The notes beneath the pieces are model-generated. The model was not told the origin of the DNA and searched no databases. It saw nothing but the letters and a program-made list of their open reading frames with translations. A stretch of DNA of 12,648 nt from positions 1 through 12,648 of the forward strand of contig CALLKH010000509.1 of the NCBI GenBank assembly GCA_938008425.1, in the 5' to 3' direction. This DNA comes from an uncultured Planctomycetaceae bacterium (GTDB taxonomy: Bacteria; Planctomycetota; Phycisphaerae; UBA1845; UTPLA1). The translations under genes and the position numbers were made by a program. Below, one piece after another: positions 1 to 5,297 of the stretch (position 1 is the stretch's first letter; every line of letters starts with the position of its first letter).

Positions 1-145
1 TGCATTTCGGCTTCGTCAGCATGCGCAGGTTGTAGCCGCAGCGGGAGCAGGTGATGTCGAAGTCGATGGCGTCCCAGTTGGGCAGGCCGTCGATGAGGTG
101 GTGGTCGGCTACGGCCGCTCCGGTCTCGTGCCCGTTCCTCTTCAT
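1..145 (-). CDS. Zinc-ribbon membrane protein, N-terminal fragment (cut by window edge)
   Basis: The first 48 codons of a minus-strand gene are visible; the rest lies outside the window. The start is the ATG whose first base is 145, with an AGGAG Shine-Dalgarno nine bases upstream. After a short hydrophilic N-terminus come the motif NWDAIDFDITCSRCGYNLR and the first cysteine of a second pair, so half of a C-x2-C...C-x2-C zinc ribbon can be read. It is nearly identical to the N-terminus of the neighbouring upstream gene (165-1134), whose reading frame ends 19 bp before this start, so the two are tandem paralogues probably read from one transcript. By analogy with that neighbour, membrane segments should follow the ribbon outside the window. 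Function is unknown. This ribbon type is common at the N-terminus of uncharacterised planctomycete membrane proteins (family knowledge). Confidence 0.75.
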   Translation of the reverse strand, partial: MKRNGHETGAAVADHHLIDGLPNWDAIDFDITCSRCGYNLRMLTKPKC

Positions 146-164
146 GGGTGCTGTACTCCTGGCA

Positions 165-1134
165 CTACATGTAGTCCGAGAGACAGATGCCGAACACCGC
201 GATTCCAAGCACGCCGACGATGGTGATCAGGAAAGCCACCAGCAGCGGCGTCGGAACCGACAGGTATCTCTTGAGCGGCAGATACAGCTGGTAAATCAAC
301 AGGGCGAATGTCAGGCCGAGAAACGATGCCGGCGCGATCCACTCGTAATCCGGCGGCGGCCGAATCCCGAGATCGTACAGGTTCTCGATCCAGGGAATCC
401 AGTACGCCACGAACGCCAGCAGGAGACAGCCCGGCGTCGCGGCGTAGGCCAGGGCGCGCACAAATGTGACCCTTCCGGAGTTTGCACCGGGCGATGGTCT
501 CGTTCAGACTGGCGAGCGTCGCCAGGATGATGCCAAGGAACAGCAGGGTGAACATCGGCAGAACGATGAACTCATGCGGCTCGCCGGGGGCGAAGTGCAC
601 GAGCGTTTCCATGCTCGTCGAGATGCCGAGAAAATACTCCAGCAGCAGGCTCGAACTCGACGCGTAACCGGAGGTGTTGAACGACCGGGTACCCGACGAG
701 ACGCCATTGAGGGAGTCGATCAGGAAGGTCGTAATGGCTGCGCTTCCGACCAGGACTGTCGCCATCACCAGGGGCGCGGTCAGAATCAGAAAGGCGAGCG
801 GACGCGGCCGGATCTTGTCGTGAAGCGAGATCCTGCCCCAGAAGTGAGACGGCCGAAATATCGGTAACAGAACCGTGGCGAGATACGCACGAACCGGTCT
901 TCGCTCCCAGCCGTGCTCGAAGAGATCGGGATTGATGTTGAAGTGGCGCGTGATCATTTCCCGCCAGTCGAAATCGAAGCCGCACTCGGTGCATTTCGGC
1001 TTCGTCAGCATGCGCAGGTTGTAGCCGCAGCGGGAGCAGGTGATCTCGAAGTCGATGGCGTTCCAGTCTGGAATGCCGTCGGCCAGGTACTTATCCGCGA
1101 TGGACTGTCCAATCTCCGGCCCGGTGGTGGACAT
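165..1134 (-). pseudogene. Zinc-ribbon multi-pass membrane protein with one-base frameshift
   Basis: The frame starts at ATG 1134 (MSTTGPEIG), with GAGG six to seven bases upstream. Residues 33-51 form a zinc ribbon (Cys33, Cys36, Cys48, Cys51). Hydrophobic segments lie at about 113-139 and 188-210. After KGH (residues 221-223) the frame turns into an Arg/Ala/Asp-rich sequence with no membrane character, running on to 142. From 461 down to 165 another frame encodes 98 residues with three clear membrane segments, ending SDYM. Removing one T from the TTT at 462-464 (minus strand) joins the two as KGH-I-V-R-ALAYAA, about 322 residues with five membrane segments. It is therefore either a disrupted gene or a sequencing error. 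A GTG at 461 with GGAAGGG upstream could also start the C-terminal part separately. Function is unknown; a cytoplasmic metal-binding head on a membrane domain is inferred. Confidence 0.7.
990..1080. repeat. Direct repeat of the zinc-ribbon coding segment (partner at 1-91)
   Basis: Positions 990-1044 are identical base for base to positions 1-55. The match continues with about six differences to 1080 (partner 91). The partner reaches the window edge, so the repeat may be longer. It encodes the zinc ribbon of the two tandem paralogues. Identity at third codon positions points to recent duplication or gene conversion. Confidence 0.85.
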
Positions 1135-1204
1135 GGTCGGCCCTCATATTCAGAAGCAGGCGTTCGGCAATTCGTCCAGCCTGCGATTCGCCGTATCCCC
1201 GCCA

Positions 1205-1392
1205 CGTTTAGCCCCAGCTCCGCAGGAGCGGGGCGACTGCGATGCGGCGTTCACCAGGGAGCAACATTCGCCCGCGATACCCGCTGCGGAGAGTGCCTCT
1301 TCATCGAGCGCCACTTTCGCTGTCACCGCACCCTTCGGGTGTTGGCTAAACGAGCACGCTAAACGGGCACGCTAAACGTGAGAGGCTGAACG
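1205..1392. repeat. Intergenic element with inverted CGTTTAGC/GCTAAACG boundaries, hairpins and 13-bp repeats
   Basis: This element fills most of the 322-bp gap between the aminotransferase and the zinc-ribbon gene, both on the minus strand. CGTTTAGC at 1205-1212 is answered by its reverse complement GCTAAACG at 1345-1352, 1358-1365 and 1371-1378, a 13-bp period, with a degenerate copy GCTGAACG at 1385-1392. Directly inside the left boundary is a strong stem: CCCC at 1212-1215 and GCTCC at 1217-1221 pair with GGAGC at 1225-1229 and GGGG at 1230-1233 around a GCA loop. A second hairpin lies at 1329-1341 (CACCC-TTC-GGGTG). No coding sequence is seen. Such a layout suggests a dispersed palindromic intergenic element; the stems may also dampen read-through from the upstream gene. 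There is no U tract, so it is not a classical terminator. Confidence 0.6.
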
Positions 1393-1456
1393 GGGAGGCT
1401 CGCCCGCTGCCGTCGCCGCATCGCCGCCATCAGCGCCGCGAAGCACCCGGCCGCGC

Positions 1457-2818
1457 TCAGCGCCCGATCTTCCCGAACACCTCATCCAGCACCGACACCA
1501 TGAAGTCCGCGTCGGCCTCGGTGATGCACATCGGCGGTTTGATTCGCAGCACGTTGCCGTAGAACCCGCCCTTGCCGAGCAGCAGCCCGCGCGTGCGGGC
1601 GAGTTCCAGCACCTCGCCGGCCTCGGTGTTCGCCGGCTCCTTGCTGACGCGATCGCGAACCAGCTCGACGCCCAGCATCAGCCCCATGCCTCGAACCTCG
1701 CCGATGATCTTATGCCTGTCCATCAGCGCCGTCAGGCCGGCCTTCAGTTTGCCGCCGACCTTTTTCGCATTCGCCTGGATACCGTCGGCGTCGATAACCT
1801 CGAGCGTCGTTAAACCCTGGATCGCCTGCACCGGGTTGCCGCCGAACGTGTTGAAATGCAGCTTGCCGACCAGCGACTTCGCCACCTCGGGCGTCGTCGT
1901 GCACGCCCCGAGCGCCGTGCCGTTGCCGATGCCCTTGGCCATCGTCACCATGTCCGGCATCACGTCGAAATTCTGGAAGCCCCAGTAGTGCTCGCCCGTG
2001 CGGCCGAAGCCGGTCTGGACCTCGTCGGCGATGCAGATGCCGCCGGCCTTGCGCACCTCCTCATACACCACCTTGAAATATTCCTTAGGCGGCATGACCG
2101 ATCCGCCGACGCCCATGATCGGCTCGCCGATGAACGCCGCGACGCGCCCGGGCGTGGAGAACTTGATCAACTCGCCGACATCCTTCGCGCACTTGATGTC
2201 GCAGCTCGGATAGGTCAGCCCCAGCGGGCATCGGTAGCAGTAGCCGGGCATGGCGTGGTGCACGCCGAAGCCCTGCGGCGTGACGTACTTCCACGTGGAG
2301 TGGCCGGTCAGGCCCATGGTCGACTGCGAGCCGCCGTGGTAGCCGTTGCGGACGGCGATGACATCGAAGCAGCCGGTGTGCAGGCGGGCGGTGGTGATGG
2401 CGATGTCGTTGGCCTCGCTGCCGCTGTTGGTGAAGTAGGTGACCTTCAGCTCGCCGGGCATCCGGTCGGCCAGCGCCTTGCCGTACTGCGAGACGGTCGG
2501 GTGAATGTAGATGGTCGTGGTGTGCTGGAGCGTGGCCATCTGCTCCTGCACCTTTTTGACGATGGTCGGATGGCAGTGGCCGACGGAGACGGTGACGATG
2601 CCGGCGAAGGCGTCGAGGTACCGGGTCCCGCGTTCGTCCCAGAGGTACTGCATGTTGCCCTCGACGATCATGAGCGGGGCCTTGTAGTAGCGGATGAGCG
2701 CCGGGGTGAGGTAGGTCTGGCGCATGGCCATGACTTCCTCGGCGCTGGGGCCGCTGTAAGGCCGGGGCTTGTGGTCGCAGACGGGGAGGGGAATGGTTCG
2801 AGCGGGCATCGATGACAT
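1457..2818 (-). CDS. Class III PLP aminotransferase, AGXT2-like (alanine-glyoxylate type)
   Basis: This 453-residue protein is a full-length member of the class III (fold type I) aminotransferases. It carries the family landmarks in order: the cofactor phosphate loop NSGSEAN at 131-137, Tyr160-His161 that stacks on or flanks the PLP ring, the ADEVQTGFGRTG block with Asp265 (pyridine nitrogen) and Gln268, the Schiff-base lysine Lys295 in MAKGIGNG, HFNTFGGNP at 321-329 and the substrate-carboxylate arginine candidate Arg425 in VLRIKPP. The overall sequence most resembles the alanine-glyoxylate aminotransferase 2 / beta-aminoisobutyrate-pyruvate group, so amino transfer to glyoxylate or pyruvate is likely. 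The exact donor cannot be read from sequence; acetylornithine, GABA or other omega-amino substrates remain possible. A four-cysteine patch (Cys194, 197, 206, 210) sits in the middle. ATG 2818 is chosen because AAAGGA lies ten bases upstream; ATG at 2809 is an alternative. It appears monocistronic, with its own promoter at 2845-2873. Confidence 0.93.
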   Translation of the reverse strand: MSSMPARTIPLPVCDHKPRPYSGPSAEEVMAMRQTYLTPALIRYYKAPLMIVEGNMQYLWDERGTRYLDAFAGIVTVSVGHCHPTIVKKVQEQMATLQHTTTIYIHPTVSQYGKALADRMPGELKVTYFTNSGSEANDIAITTARLHTGCFDVIAVRNGYHGGSQSTMGLTGHSTWKYVTPQGFGVHHAMPGYCYRCPLGLTYPSCDIKCAKDVGELIKFSTPGRVAAFIGEPIMGVGGSVMPPKEYFKVVYEEVRKAGGICIADEVQTGFGRTGEHYWGFQNFDVMPDMVTMAKGIGNGTALGACTTTPEVAKSLVGKLHFNTFGGNPVQAIQGLTTLEVIDADGIQANAKKVGGKLKAGLTALMDRHKIIGEVRGMGLMLGVELVRDRVSKEPANTEAGEVLELARTRGLLLGKGGFYGNVLRIKPPMCITEADADFMVSVLDEVFGKIGR

Positions 2819-2844
2819 AGTTCGCTGGTCCTTTCAGGTGGCGC

Positions 2845-2873
2845 ATTGTCTGAGAGGGGCGGGGGGGAGTCAA
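2845..2873 (-). promoter_or_regulatory. Sigma-70-like promoter of the aminotransferase gene
   Basis: Reading the minus strand, TTGACT (2873-2868) and GACAAT (2850-2845) are separated by exactly 17 bases. This matches the -35 consensus at five of six positions and the -10 at four of six. Transcription would start near 2838, leaving a leader of about 20 nt that contains the AAAGGA ribosome site. The spacer is dominated by a C-run on this strand. Confidence 0.6.
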
Positions 2874-2881
2874 AGGTTTGG

Positions 2882-2929
2882 GGGATTTCGTGATTTGGTG
2901 ATCTGGTGATTTGGCGATTTGGCGATTGA
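2882..2929. repeat. 8-bp tandem repeat (GTGATTTG-like), about six units
   Basis: Five consecutive 8-bp units run from 2890 to 2929 (gtgatttg, gtgatctg, gtgatttg, gcgatttg, gcgattga), preceded by a degenerate unit at 2882-2889. The array lies just upstream of the -35 box of the aminotransferase promoter, so changes in unit number could in principle affect that promoter. It is more AT-rich than its surroundings and shows no coding potential. Confidence 0.75.
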
Positions 2930-3105
2930 ATTGGACAGGAGTTCAGTGGTCAGGATTCAGGGCGATGCGGGGCTTCGGGAGGGTGGCTGCGATGATGCTC
3001 TAATGTTTTCATTCCTCAATACCGCTCCGGCGACCGGCTTGCCGTTTGGCGAAGGTCGCACGGCGGCATTCGCGGCATGGGCGGTGTAGATACGCGCAAA
3101 ATAGC

Positions 3106-3135
3106 TTGACTTTCTGCCGACGTGATGAAGAGAAT
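3106..3135 (+). promoter_or_regulatory. Possible promoter for the plus-strand lipoprotein gene
   Basis: TTGACT at 3106-3111 is followed after 18 bases by GAGAAT at 3130-3135, a moderate sigma-70 match in the gap between the divergent genes at 2818 and 3316. Transcription would start near 3142, giving a leader of about 170 nt that includes the 54-bp repeat at 3182-3235. Apart from this site and the two repeats, I see nothing else in 2819-3315; the short open frames there have arginine/serine-rich, non-protein-like composition. Confidence 0.3.
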
Positions 3136-3181
3136 GGCGCGGAATCGGAGCCGGAGTCTCCGTGAAACTTCGAGTGTGTTG

Positions 3182-3235
3182 TCCGCGGACATGCCGGCGC
3201 AGAAGGCCGTCGGTTTGGCACCCGGCGGGTGATCG
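3182..3235 (+). repeat. 54-bp repeat, copy A (upstream of the lipoprotein gene)
   Basis: It aligns without gaps to 3946-3999 at 42 of 54 positions, with conserved cores catgccggcgc, aaggccg and tggcacccgg. It ends 80 bp before the start codon of the gene at 3316. The copies are too diverged to be a recent duplication; a dispersed intergenic repeat or a shared regulatory leader are both possible. Confidence 0.65.
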
Positions 3236-3315
3236 GACCGGGTCCCGGAGAATCGAAATCTCGTCGAGATGATGCCTGCGACGACGAAAGACTTGATCAG
3301 GGGTCGAGTATTCAG

Positions 3316-3930
3316 ATGACCAGTTCATACACCAGGACGCCGCTGATGGCCGCCGTCGCTTTCACCGCGGCGCTGTCCGCCGGATGCAGTTCGACGGGCG
3401 GATGGGTCTCCATCAAGCATGGTCAACCTTCCGAAGAAGCGCGGCGCGCTGGCACGATCGTCCAGGAGCAGGTGCTCTGGTGGAGCCTGCAACCCAAGGC
3501 TCTTCCGTCCGGGACGGTCCACGTCTGGTGGGAGGCGTGGGAAAATCCATCGGGAGAGTGCCATCGAACTGAACCCGTCCCCTTCCCTGTTTCCAGGCTG
3601 GGAGACGCTCGAGACAACCAGCTCTCCGCGACGATCGGCACCGCTCACGGCTCAGACTCCCGTTCGTATCTCGTTCTCGGCATCGATTTGATGGGCACGC
3701 CGAGGTCGCTGCGAATTCCGCTCGAAAGCTCTACGAAGCTGGAGCCGCTCAAATGGAGCGCCGGCGGTCTGCGTCGGAACAAGCAGATGGCCATTACCGG
3801 CTTCCTCTGCTGGGACATGTCGCAGACGAGGAATCTGGGCGACCTTCCGTGGGATGACCGCGCCAAGATCGCGGACCTCAAAGTTGAGCTGATCGTTCGA
3901 TATGAGGGCGTACAGAGTCAGGAGTCGTGA
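3316..3930 (+). CDS. Predicted lipoprotein of unknown family
   Basis: The product is 204 residues. ATG 3316 is preferred over the in-frame ATG at 3229 because it puts a hydrophobic signal segment at the N-terminus (residues 9-22, MAAVAFTAALSAG) directly before Cys24. The lipobox reads L-S-A-G-Cys, so processing by lipoprotein signal peptidase and lipid anchoring are expected. A purine-rich AGGGG stretch lies about a dozen bases upstream, so the ribosome site is weak. The mature part (180 residues) has a Trp-rich stretch at 71-76 (WWEAWE) and alternating hydrophobic/polar runs suggesting a beta-rich fold (for example 118-124 and 187-195). Further cysteines are at 82 and 165. I recognise no family. 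The next gene starts 160 bp downstream on the same strand, with a repeat in between, so co-transcription is possible but unproven. Confidence 0.7.
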   Translation: MTSSYTRTPLMAAVAFTAALSAGCSSTGGWVSIKHGQPSEEARRAGTIVQEQVLWWSLQPKALPSGTVHVWWEAWENPSGECHRTEPVPFPVSRLGDARDNQLSATIGTAHGSDSRSYLVLGIDLMGTPRSLRIPLESSTKLEPLKWSAGGLRRNKQMAITGFLCWDMSQTRNLGDLPWDDRAKIADLKVELIVRYEGVQSQES

Positions 3931-3945
3931 GTACGGCCAGGCTCA

Positions 3946-3999
3946 TCCGCGAGCATGCCGGCGCGAAAGGCCGACGGCGTGGCACCCGGTAAAAGATCG
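3946..3999 (+). repeat. 54-bp repeat, copy B (upstream of the SecD-like protein gene)
   Basis: This is the partner of copy A at 3182-3235 (42 of 54 identical, no gaps). It starts 16 bp after the stop codon of the lipoprotein gene and ends 91 bp before the proposed TTG start at 4091. Translating it in the frame of the downstream gene gives an Arg/Ala-rich stretch with no protein-like character, which supports placing that gene's start downstream of the repeat. Confidence 0.65.
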
Positions 4000-4016
4000 T
4001 ACAAATGCGTGGGGTG

Positions 4017-4050
4017 TGATTACCTTGTGCAAGTGCGCTGCGGGTAATCA
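4017..4050. promoter_or_regulatory. 8-bp perfect inverted repeat TGATTACC...GGTAATCA
   Basis: TGATTACC (4017-4024) and GGTAATCA (4043-4050) are exact reverse complements separated by 18 bases. The second arm ends 40 bp before the TTG start at 4091. It could be an operator for a dimeric regulator or a leader hairpin. An 8-bp match alone could also be chance. Confidence 0.3.
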
Positions 4051-4090
4051 GCCCACACTTGAAACCGCCATCTCTTCGAGGAGGCCAACG

Positions 4091-4690
4091 TTGAACACAG
4101 CCGGTTCCATCCCGTCGTGCAAGTCTCCCTTAATAATAATCACCGCGGCATCATGGTTAATCGTCGGCGCCGGGGTGAATTGCAGCAGAAAGGAGACGCC
4201 GGTCCCGCCGACCGCAATCATCTCTCCAGAAAGCGGCGTTGCCTCCGCAAGCCAACCGGTCGCGGTGGATCAGCATCCGAAGAATTGCCCGGACGTCTCC
4301 ACGCTCGGATTCTACAGCTTGTCAAAACAAAAAGACGACGCTCACCCCATCGCCGTCGTCGATGCCATGGGCAATCGCCTGTATCGCGCGGCCGCGCCGG
4401 GGTTCAGTGTCGCAAACGCCGATGCGTCAAAGCTCGTCGCGCATGACGACTCCGAGGGTAAGTTTCTCGTCCGCTTTTCGGTGAAGGCGGATCATCAGGA
4501 ATCACTATTCCTCTGGTCTCAACAGCACGTCAACCAACTCGTCGGATATGTTTGTGGCGAAGTTCTCATCAGGAGCACGATCCTGCGCGTCTACCTTCGG
4601 GAGACGCTGGTGCTCCTAGGATTCGATTCATTGGAAGAAGCCGCACAGTTTGCGGAGAGTATCCGGCGAATGTCCGGCGGCGGAAACTGA
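4091..4690 (+). CDS. Exported protein resembling the SecD P1-head region
   Basis: The open frame extends upstream to 3902, but residues before 4091 read through the intergenic repeat and do not look like protein. TTG 4091 has a strong GAGGAGG six bases upstream, giving 199 residues with a hydrophobic segment at 14-30 (PLIIITAASWLIVGAG) followed by Cys31. This is an N-terminal signal or anchor; asparagine before the cysteine makes a lipobox doubtful. After a Pro/Ser-rich linker, residues 71-193 follow the SecD P1-head pattern: LGFYSL, then GKFLVRFSVKA (124-133), a 'LWSQQHVNQLVGYVCGEVL' stretch like the 'T..nvGk.la...dg.vl' segment, and GFDSLEEAAQFAESIRR like the closing 'G.fs.eeA..la..l' helix. 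No SecD membrane domain is present, so it is not a translocase. Role unknown; an extracytoplasmic binding or assembly module is inferred. Confidence 0.6.
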   Translation: MNTAGSIPSCKSPLIIITAASWLIVGAGVNCSRKETPVPPTAIISPESGVASASQPVAVDQHPKNCPDVSTLGFYSLSKQKDDAHPIAVVDAMGNRLYRAAAPGFSVANADASKLVAHDDSEGKFLVRFSVKADHQESLFLWSQQHVNQLVGYVCGEVLIRSTILRVYLRETLVLLGFDSLEEAAQFAESIRRMSGGGN

Positions 4691-4763
4691 TCCCAGGCGT
4701 GACTGCCCTGGGGCGGATTCCAATCGCCAGCCAGATTACCCAATTTTCACCTTGTAATGACGC

Positions 4764-4799
4764 AGCGGGCCCGCGGGCAAACCTGCCCGCGGACCCGCT
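4764..4799. terminator. Strong hairpin between convergent genes (bidirectional terminator candidate)
   Basis: Sixteen bases at 4764-4779 pair with 4784-4799 with a single mismatch around an AACC loop. It sits in the 143-bp gap between the end of the plus-strand gene (4690) and the end of the minus-strand gene (4834), as expected of a shared terminator. Neither side has a clear U tract, so it may instead be a structured intergenic repeat. Confidence 0.65.
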
Positions 4800-4833
4800 A
4801 GTCGCTTAATCACAGGACTTCGATCGCCACGCC

Positions 4834-5223
4834 TCACTGGCACGTCAATGTCAGCGTCACATTCGCGGTCTGCCTCGCAACCACCGAGACCGGCGCGCTG
4901 CCGCTGCATGACTCGGTCGGCGGAACCGTCAGGAGCGCGCCGCTCAGCGTGTACGAGCCCGCCTGGATCCGGCGGAACGAGAACGAGCCGTCGGCGTCGC
5001 TGATCGTTTCGGCCACCCAGTCGTAATTGCCGCCGGAGTTCGCATAAAGCTGCACGGTGACGTTGCCGAGCGCCGAGCCGTCGGTGCGGACCGTCGTGCC
5101 GTCGATGTTGCCCCGCTGGTTGCCGCCGCCCGGGGCCGCATCCAGCGCCAGGGGTCCGGCGATCAGGCAGGCCGCGGCCGAGAGGACCAGGGCCAGCATG
5201 CGCGTGCGAGTGGGTCGAGACAT
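4834..5223 (-). CDS. Small secreted protein with Cna-B/carboxypeptidase-regulatory-like domain
   Basis: The product is 129 residues. ATG 5223 is chosen over an in-frame upstream ATG at 5274 because AAAGGAG lies seven bases before it and it begins a standard signal peptide: basic MSRPTRTR, a hydrophobic core at 9-27, and a likely cut near ALDA-A (29/30). A Gly-rich stretch (32-38) precedes a domain at about 39-95 with the pattern of carboxypeptidase-regulatory or Cna-B beta-sandwiches: GNIDGTTVRTDGSALGNVTV, then WVAETISDADGSFSFRRIQAGSYTLS. Such domains are extracellular structural or adhesive modules (family knowledge). Cys106 and Cys128 near the C-terminus could form a disulphide. There are no catalytic residues and no anchor, so it is probably a free periplasmic or secreted protein. 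It is transcribed alone, with a -10 element at 5292-5297, and converges on the hairpin at 4764-4799. Confidence 0.8.
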   Translation of the reverse strand: MSRPTRTRMLALVLSAAACLIAGPLALDAAPGGGNQRGNIDGTTVRTDGSALGNVTVQLYANSGGNYDWVAETISDADGSFSFRRIQAGSYTLSGALLTVPPTESCSGSAPVSVVARQTANVTLTLTCQ

Positions 5224-5291
5224 GTTCGTGCTCCTTTCAAGAATGAGTGATCGAAGTGAACCGCTTCTCAACATGAACCGGCGAAGGGGGA

Positions 5292-5297
5292 ATTATA
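5292..5297 (-). promoter_or_regulatory. Consensus -10 (TATAAT) upstream of the small secreted protein gene
   Basis: The minus strand reads TATAAT from 5297 to 5292, a perfect -10 hexamer in GC-rich surroundings, 69 bases before the ATG at 5223. No convincing -35 is seen 16-18 bases further upstream. The predicted leader is about 60 nt. Confidence 0.45.

Noticed and set aside
142..460. C-terminal continuation of the zinc-ribbon frame past the frameshift
   Set aside because: The alternative frame in the same stretch encodes three good membrane helices, while this one is hydrophilic shadow sequence; the ATGA overlap at its end is probably coincidental.
1345..1378. CRISPR-like short repeats
   Set aside because: Units are only 13 bp with no spacers and no cas genes; a simple tandem repeat explains them.
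1856..2815. 319-codon plus-strand open frame over the aminotransferase
   Set aside because: It lies entirely opposite a complete aminotransferase with all catalytic residues; the product is Asp/Val/Ala/His-rich shadow sequence.
2957..3328. 123-codon minus-strand open frame between the divergent genes
   Set aside because: It overlaps the start of the lipoprotein gene and one intergenic repeat and has a non-protein-like Arg/His/Ser composition.
3902..4090. Extended N-terminus of the SecD-like protein
   Set aside because: It would overlap the preceding gene and translate through the intergenic repeat; the TTG at 4091 has a far better ribosome site and starts a signal segment.
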